Shown: positions 50,578-58,890 of the stretch, in pieces
How the letters are laid out: each line of letters opens with the position of its first letter
Numbering within the stretch: the stretch's first letter is position 1
Source of the DNA: an uncultured Candidatus Melainabacteria bacterium
GTDB taxonomy: Bacteria > Cyanobacteriota > Vampirovibrionia > Gastranaerophilales > Gastranaerophilaceae
Direction: 5' to 3'
Length of the DNA: 58,890 nt
Assembly: GCA_934692485.1 (NCBI GenBank)
Contig: CAKUTX010000009.1
Coordinates: 1 to 58,890, forward strand
Notes under the pieces: model-generated
Told to the model about the DNA's origin: nothing
Database searches by the model: none
The model's input: the letters and a program-made list of their open reading frames with translations, nothing else
Translations under genes and position numbers: made by a program

Positions 50578-52251
50578 ATGGAGTTAAGCAAAAAAAATGT
50601 TTTAATGTTGTTACATGAAAGAACTGAAAAGTTTGCCGATAAAGTTGCTCTCGGGATGAAAACCCCATACGGTTGGAGAGAATTTACTTATCGCGGAATT
50701 GGGCTTTTGTCGAGAAAACTTGCGCATTATTTGATAAGCGATGTTAATGTAAAAAAAGGTGATCGACTTGCTATATTATCAGAGTCTAAACCTGAATACG
50801 GTGCTTGCGTGTTTGCGTCTGTAATTTCTGGAATGATAACCGTTCCACTAGATGTTAAACTAACTAAGTATGAACTTAAATCAATATTATCCGATTGCGA
50901 ACCAACGGTGATTATGGCTTCTGCTGCTCACATTGAAATGGCAGAATTTTTAAAATCAGAAATTTCATCTATTAAAGAAATTATACTTATTGATGAAGCA
51001 ACTTGTGGAATTTCAGAAAAAAGTATTTATCAATTACCGGATGATTATGACGATAAATGGAAATTAAGAAGTTCAAAAGCTACAGCATTTATAATCTACA
51101 CCTCAGGAACAACTGGCGCGCCAAAAGGTGTAGAAATAACTTTCCAAAATATGCTCGCACAACTCGATGATTTAAAAATTGCGCTGGATAAAATTTTGCC
51201 ATATGAAAATGTAAATATTTTATCCATTTTGCCAATGAACCACTTGTTTGAAATGACTGTCGGATTTTCGACTTTTCTAAATTTTGGATTTTCTGTTTAT
51301 TACACCCCAAGTCTTAAGCCAAAAGATGTTTTAAGCATAATGAGAGAAAAACAAATTGAATTTATGATTGTTGTTCCTGCATTTTTGAAGCTTTTAAAAG
51401 CTGGAATTGAGTCAGAACTAAAAAATTCCCCAAGAATTGTCAGAACAGCATTTAACATAATGTTTAAACTTGCAAAATATGTTCCTTCATACAGAGTTAA
51501 AAAACTTATGTTTAGGAAAATTCACCAAAAATTTGGAGGACATTTCTCAGGATGTATTTCTGGAGGAGCTCCACTTGATTTGGCTGTTGGAGATTTCTTT
51601 GAAAGAATAGGAATAAAAGTATATCAAGGATACGGGTTGTCGGAAGCGAGCCCTGTTGTTTCTGTTAATTTTGAACGGAGAGGTGATTTGGCATCTGTTG
51701 GTCCTGCACTGAAAAGTCTTGAGGCAAAAATAGATGCAAATACTGGAGAACTTTTGCTCAAAGGTCCCTCAATTATGAAAGGCTACCATAATCAGCCCGA
51801 AATAACTGCCGAAGTAATTGATAAAGATGGTTGGCTTCATACTGGAGATATTGCTAAAATAGATAATGACGGACATATTTACATAACAGGAAGAATTAAG
51901 AATATGATTGTTCTCTCAGGTGGGAAAAAAGTTTTCCCAGAAGAAGTTGAGTCGGTTATTGAAAAAAGTCCGTTTATCTCGGAAGTGTGCGTTCTTGGAA
52001 TGTCAAGAACTTTTGGTGTAAAAGACGGAACCGAAGAAATTACTGCAGTTGCCGTTCCTGCAAACGATGTTATTGGAAAATATGATAACGATACAATTGA
52101 AAAACTTGTCAAAAACGAAATAAAAAAACTGTCGCAACGTTTGACTCCATACAAAAGACCTGTTAATATTATCGTGAGAACAGAGCCTTTGCCGAGAACA
52201 ACTACTCGAAAAGTTAAACGAAAAGAAGTAAAACAATTAATAAACGCATAA
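50578..52251 (+). CDS. fadD: Long-chain acyl-CoA synthetase (AMP-forming)
   Basis: About 557 residues of the AMP-binding superfamily. P-loop FIIYTSGTTGAPKGVEIT, the acceptor motif YQGYGLSEASPVV, GWLHTGDIAKIDNDGHIYITGRIKNMIVLSGGKKVFPEEVES, and the C-terminal catalytic Lys in PLPRTTTRKVKRKEV. It activates fatty acids with ATP and CoA, or recycles acyl chains (the AAE/Aas branch of cyanobacteria is similar). Substrate length is unknown. The start ATG 50578 has AAAGG ten bases before; an in-frame GTG at 50569 is less likely. Likely operon with the small gene after it. Confidence 0.88.
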   Translation: MELSKKNVLMLLHERTEKFADKVALGMKTPYGWREFTYRGIGLLSRKLAHYLISDVNVKKGDRLAILSESKPEYGACVFASVISGMITVPLDVKLTKYELKSILSDCEPTVIMASAAHIEMAEFLKSEISSIKEIILIDEATCGISEKSIYQLPDDYDDKWKLRSSKATAFIIYTSGTTGAPKGVEITFQNMLAQLDDLKIALDKILPYENVNILSILPMNHLFEMTVGFSTFLNFGFSVYYTPSLKPKDVLSIMREKQIEFMIVVPAFLKLLKAGIESELKNSPRIVRTAFNIMFKLAKYVPSYRVKKLMFRKIHQKFGGHFSGCISGGAPLDLAVGDFFERIGIKVYQGYGLSEASPVVSVNFERRGDLASVGPALKSLEAKIDANTGELLLKGPSIMKGYHNQPEITAEVIDKDGWLHTGDIAKIDNDGHIYITGRIKNMIVLSGGKKVFPEEVESVIEKSPFISEVCVLGMSRTFGVKDGTEEITAVAVPANDVIGKYDNDTIEKLVKNEIKKLSQRLTPYKRPVNIIVRTEPLPRTTTRKVKRKEVKQLINA

Positions 52252-52260
52252 AGAGGTATT

Positions 52261-52650
52261 ATGAAAAAATTTTTTATACTTATAATTCTTATTTTTGCTA
52301 TAATTCCAGTATTTGCGGAAGAAATAGAACAGAATAAAATCGAAACAATTGTTCCTCCAAAATGGACAGATTTTTGTGAAACCGGTTATGAAAACGCTGT
52401 TTATAAAAACAAAGATGATATTTTTAATATTTTTAATTACGTTAAATCAGAGCGTACAAAATCAAATTATTGGGCTGAGCGTCGGGTAAGTTTTGAAAAA
52501 TATTTAAAAAGTTGCAATGCTTTGGATAACGAGGCTAAAGACACTTGTTACACCGAATTAAAAAACTCAGAAAATCAAAAAAATGAATTATATAAACTCA
52601 AAAGGGACCAACTTTTGTATCAGAATAATATTCAAATACATAGAAGATAA
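52261..52650 (+). CDS. Exported hypothetical protein
   Basis: A 129-residue protein with a signal peptide (MKKFFILIILIFAIIPVFA, cleavage before EE). The mature part is helical and charged, with cysteines at KSCNALDNEAKDTCYTEL and FCETGYENAVYKN suggesting disulfides in the periplasm. Function unknown. It begins nine bases after the acyl-CoA synthetase stop with ribosome site AGAGGT, so the two form an operon that ends at the terminator at 52661. Confidence 0.75.
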   Translation: MKKFFILIILIFAIIPVFAEEIEQNKIETIVPPKWTDFCETGYENAVYKNKDDIFNIFNYVKSERTKSNYWAERRVSFEKYLKSCNALDNEAKDTCYTELKNSENQKNELYKLKRDQLLYQNNIQIHRR

Positions 52651-52660
52651 GTGCTAGTTA

Positions 52661-52694
52661 AAAAGCAGATTTCAAAAATCAGAAATCTGCTTTT
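52661..52694 (+). terminator. Bidirectional terminator between convergent genes
   Basis: AAAAGCAGATTTC, eight-base loop, GAAATCTGCTTTT: a 13-base perfect stem between the exported protein gene and rubrerythrin. Confidence 0.85.
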
Positions 52695-52721
52695 CTATTT
52701 ATAATATTTTCAATTTATCAA

Positions 52722-53264
52722 TTATGAAAAATATCTTTTCAACAACCCGTCGAAACCTTTTCCGTGACGAGCTTCATCTTTAGCCATTTCGTGAACAGTG
52801 TCGTGGATTGCGTCGTAACCAAGTTCTTTAGCACGTCTTGCAATTGCTAATTTGCCTTCGCAAGCGCCATGTTCAGCTTCTGCTCTCAATTCCAAGTTTT
52901 TCTTTGTAGAATTTGTAACGACTTCGCCCAATAATTCTGCAAATTTAGCAGCGTGTTCAGCTTCTTCAAAAGCATATCTTTTATAAGCTTCTGCAACTTC
53001 AGGATAGCCTTCTCTTTCAGCCACTCTAGCCATTGCAAGATACATACCTACTTCTGTACATTCACCTGCAAAGTGAGCTCTCAAGCCTTCCATAACTTCT
53101 TTATCTTCAACTTTTCCATCGCCTACTTTGTGTTCGCAAGCGTATACTTTGCCTTCTGCTGTATTAATTTCTTTAAAAGTTGTTGCTCCGCATAGAGGAC
53201 ATCTTTCAGGAGCTTTATCGCTTTCTGTTGACCAACCGCAAACAGTACATACAAATTTAGCCAT
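52722..53264 (-). CDS. Rubrerythrin with N-terminal rubredoxin domain
   Basis: A 180-residue peroxidase of anaerobes. The order is reversed compared with classical rubrerythrin: a rubredoxin iron site comes first (C6-x2-C9-G and C22-P-L-C25), then the diiron ferritin-like domain (about 50-180) with E-x2-H-type ligands in [49 protein letters not shown] and [14 protein letters not shown]. Reverse rubrerythrins reduce hydrogen peroxide with NADH-derived electrons and are oxygen-stress proteins. Good ribosome site (AAAGGCGG). Monocistronic. Confidence 0.94.
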   Translation of the reverse strand: MAKFVCTVCGWSTESDKAPERCPLCGATTFKEINTAEGKVYACEHKVGDGKVEDKEVMEGLRAHFAGECTEVGMYLAMARVAEREGYPEVAEAYKRYAFEEAEHAAKFAELLGEVVTNSTKKNLELRAEAEHGACEGKLAIARRAKELGYDAIHDTVHEMAKDEARHGKGFDGLLKRYFS

Positions 53265-53384
53265 TTTTAACCGCCTTTCTTATAAAAATTTAAACTTTCT
53301 TACATGCCTAATCATACAATACAAAATTTTATTTGTAAAGTAGGAATTATTACTAGTTTTATAAAAATGTGCTTAGCACATAAC

Positions 53385-53411
53385 AAAAAAAAGACCTCTT
53401 TTAAAGAGGTC
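53385..53411 (-). terminator. Orphan terminator on the minus strand
   Basis: GACCTCTTTAAAAGAGGTC followed by eight T on the minus strand, in a 277-base gap. No minus-strand gene lies upstream (the next gene is plus-strand), so it may end a small RNA transcribed from the 53415-53540 region, or block read-through into the rubrerythrin gene. Apart from this the gap shows nothing. Confidence 0.5.
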
Positions 53412-53541
53412 AAGGTTGGTTATTTTGGTTATGTTATAGTTAATTATGACTTATGTTTTACTCTTTTTATAATTATCCTGAAAGTTCAGATTTGCCATGA
53501 TTTTGCTAAATATTTACAAAACTTTATGATAAAATAATAAT

Positions 53542-53958
53542 ATGTTAGAAAGTTTGAGAAAATTTTTTTTATCAAAGATATTAAGGCGAAAATATTATCG
53601 TACTGGCAAATGCAAGGCTTGCGGAAAATGTTGTACGCAGATATATGTAAAACATTATAAACATGTTATTCAGGATGAAAAAGAGTTTGAGAAGTTGCAA
53701 TATCTGCATAGATTTTATACATATTTAAAAGTTATCGGGAAGGACGATATAGGATTAATTTTTGAGTGTCAAAATTTGGATTCTGAAACGCATAAATGCA
53801 AAATCCACAAAACGCGCCCTGGGATTTGCAGACGGTATCCGCAAGAGGAATTATTTTCGATGGGTGGTGCGTTGTCAGATGATTGTGGATACAAGATGGA
53901 ACCAATTGTACCTTTTTGCGAGGTATTAGAAAAGGTAGCAAAGCAATCAAAAAAATAA
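53542..53958 (+). CDS. YkgJ-family cysteine cluster protein (short)
   Basis: A 138-residue protein with the cluster GKCKACGKCCTQIYV near residue 25, then CQNLDSETHKCKIHKTRPGICRRYP and CGYKMEPIVPFC. It belongs to the same family as the 46277 gene but is smaller. Metal chelation is the suggested family property; no pathway is known. There is no ribosome site; TAAAAT ends six bases before the ATG, a leaderless arrangement. It ends directly against the convergent gene at 53959. Confidence 0.8.
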   Translation: MLESLRKFFLSKILRRKYYRTGKCKACGKCCTQIYVKHYKHVIQDEKEFEKLQYLHRFYTYLKVIGKDDIGLIFECQNLDSETHKCKIHKTRPGICRRYPQEELFSMGGALSDDCGYKMEPIVPFCEVLEKVAKQSKK

Positions 53959-54546
53959 TTATTTTACGACAACGTCAGTATTATTAAATTCTACAATATC
54001 GAATAAATCTTCAAAACTTTCTTCTGGAGCTGATTTTCTGAAGTTTGCCGGTGTTTTTTCAAGTCCCAGTTCCAATTCTCCGTTAAGGGTGTGTATAACA
54101 ATGTTGTCATTACCTGTTCTGCTTCCGACTATAATAGAGGTGTCAATGTCAGGTTTATCGCAAATGACGTTTGCAATTTTATTAACTGTTCTGATAGTTT
54201 CGTCACCGCCTGCACTGTCTATTTTTGAACCGCCAATAATCCAAGCTGTCAACTTTCCTTTAGCTTTTGCTTTGAGGAGTTCAATTTTTTCAGAAATTTC
54301 TTCGATGTATTTGCCGACATCGACACTTATCGGAATATGTTTGAGTATGCCATCTTTTTCGTTTCTAATAATGACTGCAATAGATTTTGCATCTGTATTT
54401 GTGGTAAAAACTTTTCCATTAATGAGCTTGCATTTGTTTTGAGGGCTCAAATGTCTGTATGCGCTAGATGTAATTTGTCTTGCTTCGTCATAAATTTTTC
54501 TATCTGAAATAAGTGTTGAATGACCTTGAAAACTAATATTATTCAT
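53959..54546 (-). CDS. Hypothetical protein with N-terminal F-x-G motif
   Basis: A 195-residue protein. The N-terminus MNNISFQGHSTLISDRKIYDE carries the F-x-[AG] motif after Asn residues, as in three other genes of the window. The body alternates strands and helices: KLTAWIIGGSKIDSAGG, then DTSIIVGSRTGNDNIVIHTLNGELELGLEK, loosely reminiscent of CheD-type deamidases but without a convincing catalytic Cys-His pair. The good ribosome site AAAGGAG supports the start. Function unknown. Confidence 0.7.
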   Translation of the reverse strand: MNNISFQGHSTLISDRKIYDEARQITSSAYRHLSPQNKCKLINGKVFTTNTDAKSIAVIIRNEKDGILKHIPISVDVGKYIEEISEKIELLKAKAKGKLTAWIIGGSKIDSAGGDETIRTVNKIANVICDKPDIDTSIIVGSRTGNDNIVIHTLNGELELGLEKTPANFRKSAPEESFEDLFDIVEFNNTDVVVK

Positions 54547-54672
54547 TTAATTTACTCCTTTTTGAGGTTTATAAAAAGTGAACAAAAAATTTTTTGCTAC
54601 TTTATGGCAATGAAAAATTTAGCATAGTCGTTTAAGCTTATAATACAGACTAAAAAGAAAGGTTGGAAAAGT

Positions 54673-54996
54673 ATGAAAAAGATTATAATAACTAGTATAT
54701 TAACCGTGTCAGCAATACCTGTTTTTGCTACATGTCCGATTGAAGGTGGTTCTTGCACCGCCTTTTCAAACTGGGAAGCTAAATCATTGCAGCAAAAATA
54801 TTTACCTAATCATGTACAAGAAATTCAAAAGCCAAATGCATTTCAGCCAAGTTACATAACACCGTATCACAATGAACTGATTAACACTGAAACTGGCAAT
54901 AGTATAGCTAATCCTCCAGCGAGTGACTACAATTCAAATTGTCAGTTTGGAGTATGTTTGCCTGGTGTTGAAGGTGGCGAAAATGTTTTTGAATAG
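54673..54996 (+). CDS. Small exported hypothetical protein
   Basis: A 107-residue protein with a signal peptide (MKKIIITSILTVSAIPVFA, cleavage before TCPIEGG). The mature chain has four cysteines in two pairs (CPIEGGSC near the start, CQFGVC near the end) that could form disulfides in the periplasm, and is otherwise rich in Asn, Pro and Gln with little regular structure. The signal peptide resembles that of the 52261 protein. AGAAAGG precedes the start. Function unknown. Confidence 0.72.
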   Translation: MKKIIITSILTVSAIPVFATCPIEGGSCTAFSNWEAKSLQQKYLPNHVQEIQKPNAFQPSYITPYHNELINTETGNSIANPPASDYNSNCQFGVCLPGVEGGENVFE

Positions 54997-55002
54997 TTTG
55001 GA

Positions 55003-56025
55003 CTATTCTTGCTTTAAGAGATTTTCTGCAATTTTTATTACTTCATCAGCAGGAGGGAACTTTGTACATTCGTCAGAGTCAAATCGGCATTTTCGCTTAT
55101 TGCAGGGCTGGCAAGGCAAATTGTCTTGAACTGTAAAATATTTTTTAGGGTTTCCAAAACATCCGAAGAAATTTGTTCCTGTGCAGCAAAATATTTCTAT
55201 CAAATTAGGTTTCCCAGAAGCCCAAGCGAGGTGTGCGCTACCAGAGTCAGGAGCAATGACTAAATCTGCGCGAGAAAACAGTTCTATCAAATGGCATAGT
55301 TTAGTTTTTCCAGCAAGACTAATTTGTTCCCCGTCGCCAATTTTGTTAATAAGTTCTTTATCTTGCTCCATGCCTGTAAAAACAATGCTATACTTGTCTT
55401 GCAATGAGTAGTATAAATCTTTCCAATTTTTAACTGCCCAGTGTTTTGCTGGCCAAGTTGTGGCTGGAGCTAAAATAAGTAACGGTTTTGACTTGTCTAC
55501 ATCGGACAAAAGATTTGAAACCTCATCTTTCACTTCTTGAGGTTGTTCAGGCAAAGACATCTTAATCTCGGTTGTATCAAGTCCAAGGTATTTTGCATAT
55601 AAAAGGTTAAGATTAACCATGTGCAAAATTTCAGTTTCTTCTGGCATGACTTCATTTGCGCCAAATCTTGCCCCTTCTGTTGAATAGTGCGAGATAATAC
55701 GTCTTTTAGCACCGCACAAAAGCATGAACGGCAAGCTTTTTAACCGTCTTTGGCAATCAAAAGCAATGTCGTATTTTTCTTTCCGCAAAGAAAAAATAAG
55801 TTTAATAAAATCAAAAATATATCTTAGTTTAAACTTTTTTCTCCAAGTGTAAAGCGGCAAGAAAAACGTTTTGTCAGAGCACGGATTACCTTCTATAATA
55901 TCTATACCTTTTTCGGTCGTCAACCAGTGAACTTCGTAGCCGTTAGCTTTGAGAGTATTTGCAAGTGGAATATTAAAAACGACGTCCCCAAGAGAGGATA
56001 ATTTTATCAATAAAACTTTTTTCAT
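55003..56025 (-). CDS. Family 9 glycosyltransferase (heptosyltransferase-type)
   Basis: A 340-residue GT-B enzyme of family 9. MKKVLLIKLSSLGDVVFNIPLANTLKANGYEVHWLTTE is the classic N-terminus; LILAPATTWPAKHWAVKNWKDLYYSL and ADLVIAPDSGSAHLAWASGKPNL form the nucleotide-sugar site. It would add heptose or a similar sugar to the lipopolysaccharide core. A C-terminal cysteine cluster (LPCQPCNKRKCRFDSDEC) is common in this family branch. It supports the presence of lipopolysaccharide. Confidence 0.9.
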   Translation of the reverse strand: MKKVLLIKLSSLGDVVFNIPLANTLKANGYEVHWLTTEKGIDIIEGNPCSDKTFFLPLYTWRKKFKLRYIFDFIKLIFSLRKEKYDIAFDCQRRLKSLPFMLLCGAKRRIISHYSTEGARFGANEVMPEETEILHMVNLNLLYAKYLGLDTTEIKMSLPEQPQEVKDEVSNLLSDVDKSKPLLILAPATTWPAKHWAVKNWKDLYYSLQDKYSIVFTGMEQDKELINKIGDGEQISLAGKTKLCHLIELFSRADLVIAPDSGSAHLAWASGKPNLIEIFCCTGTNFFGCFGNPKKYFTVQDNLPCQPCNKRKCRFDSDECTKFPPADEVIKIAENLLKQE

Positions 56026-56197
56026 TGCAACATTCTAACACAATATAAAAAATTTAGCGAATTATAAAGATTTTTAAATAAAAAATTAAAAAGAATTCAT
56101 CAATTATTAATTTTTTGTTTATTTTTTTAAGAATTATAAAAAACAGTGTTATATATATAAGTACAGATAAAAAGAAAATTAATTGAAAAGGAGATAA

Positions 56198-58045
<1,848 letters not shown>

Positions 58046-58070
58046 AATCTAAAAGTCATAATTGTTAAAT

Positions 58071-58113
58071 ATAATTGTCCTGAATGTTAATCATTCAGGG
58101 CAATTTGTTTTTT
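58071..58113 (+). terminator. Terminator of dnaK
   Basis: AATTGTCCTGAATG, loop TTAAT, CATTCAGGgCAATT then TTTTTTT after a short spacer. It lies just before the start of the second pilin cassette. Confidence 0.85.
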
Positions 58114-58137
58114 TATGTATAAGTAAATGTAAATTTC

Positions 58138-58251
58138 GATTAAAAGAAGTATGTACATGAGTGAAAAAACGAATTAAACTGGGAAAGAGAATAGAAAGAG
58201 TTTAAATAACCGAAAGGAGAACGAGCTATGGCAAATGTTAAGAATTGTAAC
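58138..58251 (+). promoter_or_regulatory. Conserved 5' cassette of the second pilin copy
   Basis: Nearly identical to 25187-25298: ATTAAAAGAAGTATGTACA, AAACTGGGAAAGAGAATAG, GAAAGGAGAACGAGC and the ATG (58228) eight bases after AAGGAG. From this ATG the assembled sequence again encodes only MANVKNCNGGGYSKLNSR and a stop. Confidence 0.75.
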
Positions 58252-58890
58252 GGGGGGGGGTACTCTAAGCTCAACTCTCGTTAGTATTGAATTATGGACA
58301 GATTACGCATGTAATCGCGAAGGCAAGCCGAGCAGAGGTCAAGACCTATACCCTCGCCCCTGGAGGGAGAGCGGATTTGCGTACGGACGGAGCGAAGCGA
58401 GTCCGGATAGCGAACAGATTGAGCATGCTATTGCGGAGCAATTTATGCGAAACTCTGTGAGCGTGGAGCAAATCCAAGACGGGCTAGGGAGAGGGGGCCA
58501 AGACGAACGTTGCCGTTTAACGCGAGGCGCAGTTGATATTTTTAAAACAAAAGCCGCCTTTACATTGGCGGAGGTTCTAATCACCCTTGGCATAATCGGT
58601 GTTGTTGCAGCACTCACAATGCCTGCATTAATCACTAACATCCAAGACAGAATTCAGCAAAAACGTATTGAAAATATCAACCAAAAACTAAGTAAAGTCA
58701 CAGATAAAATGGCTGTACAGAGCGGTTTGACGGGCTACGGCACAACAATGGCCTTTGTTCAAGAGATGTCAAAACATATGAAAATCGCTAAAATTTGCGA
58801 TAACGAGCACTTAGCTGAGTGTTGGCCTACCCAAGAAGTTACTCTTAATGACGAAGGAAAAACTTGGGAAATCTCAAAAACAAAGAATGC
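58235..58890 (+). CDS. Phase-variable type IV pilin-like protein, 3' end beyond the window
   Basis: The frame from 58235 is open to the end of the window (about 218 codons). A leader of about 105 residues matches that of the 25282 gene but lacks a 33-residue (99-base) in-frame module. It is followed by the prepilin segment KAAFTLAEVLITLGIIGVVAA, then LTMPALITNIQDRIQQKR and a mature domain unlike that of the first copy. The strong ATG at 58228 is one base out of frame because of G9; eight or eleven G would connect it. It lies directly after the dnaK terminator. Confidence 0.78.
   Translation, partial: MLRIVTGGGTLSSTLVSIELWTDYACNREGKPSRGQDLYPRPWRESGFAYGRSEASPDSEQIEHAIAEQFMRNSVSVEQIQDGLGRGGQDERCRLTRGAVDIFKTKAAFTLAEVLITLGIIGVVAALTMPALITNIQDRIQQKRIENINQKLSKVTDKMAVQSGLTGYGTTMAFVQEMSKHMKIAKICDNEHLAECWPTQEVTLNDEGKTWEISKTKN
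58252..58260 (+). repeat. Poly-G tract (G9), slippage switch
   Basis: Nine G after the eighth codon from ATG 58228, the same position and length as at 25299-25307. One base less or two more would bring the pilin into frame. Confidence 0.75.

Overview
The window is AT-rich bacterial chromosome with an outer-membrane (diderm) gene set: a TolC-type channel, a Pmp-like autotransporter, a heptosyltransferase-type GT9 enzyme and a parvulin lipoprotein. Anaerobe-type enzymes sit beside these (N-terminal-rubredoxin rubrerythrin, iron alcohol dehydrogenase), with menaquinone methylation, a DUF4127 protein and type IV pilin-like proteins carrying the N-terminus FTLAEVLITLGIIGVVAA. My inference, made without a database search, is a gut-type non-photosynthetic relative of cyanobacteria (Gastranaerophilales/Melainabacteria). 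No rRNA, tRNA, CRISPR array, phage block or transposase gene was recognised.

Layout. 1-505: two unidentified structured RNAs and a terminator, no gene. 506-6268: accessory island of lineage-specific proteins (several with a short N-terminal F-x-[AG] motif), a kinase-like HEAT-repeat protein, two copies of a coding remnant, and a compact candidate type I toxin-antitoxin locus (28-residue membrane peptide plus a structured antisense RNA). 6372-13136: XerC/D recombinase, TPR protein, EngB, enolase, TolC-like channel. 13286-18948: 1685-residue Pmp-type autotransporter and a secreted neighbour. 19015-25115: TSCPD protein, DnaB, PncC/CinA-C, Prs, HTH, HAD, Hsp20, Pgk. 25187-26830: first phase-variable pilin cassette with a mosaic of dispersed GC-rich repeats. 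26842-34996: PrsA-like foldase, Mfd, MurA, GT2, HPF. 35056-36994: a MITE-like element and a second, divergent poly-G pilin gene. 37162-56025: metabolism and envelope genes (MntP-like, MenG, carbonic anhydrase, alcohol dehydrogenase, ArnT-like transferase, GCS2, KsgA, MiaB, acyl-CoA synthetase, rubrerythrin, GT9). 56204-58890: DnaK followed by a third pilin cassette that runs off the window.

Most striking signal: the only three homopolymeric G/C tracts of nine or more bases in the window all lie between a strong Shine-Dalgarno/ATG and the prepilin processing site of pilin-like genes. In each, the assembled tract length puts the well-placed start codon out of frame; changing the tract by one base restores a full-length prepilin. 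Two of the genes share an almost identical 5' cassette (untranslated leader, ATG, G9 tract and an unusually long repeat-derived leader peptide) and sit just downstream of pgk and dnaK. Together they look like a phase-variable surface pilin/pseudopilin system whose leader region tolerates insertion of palindromic repeats because it would be cut off by prepilin peptidase.
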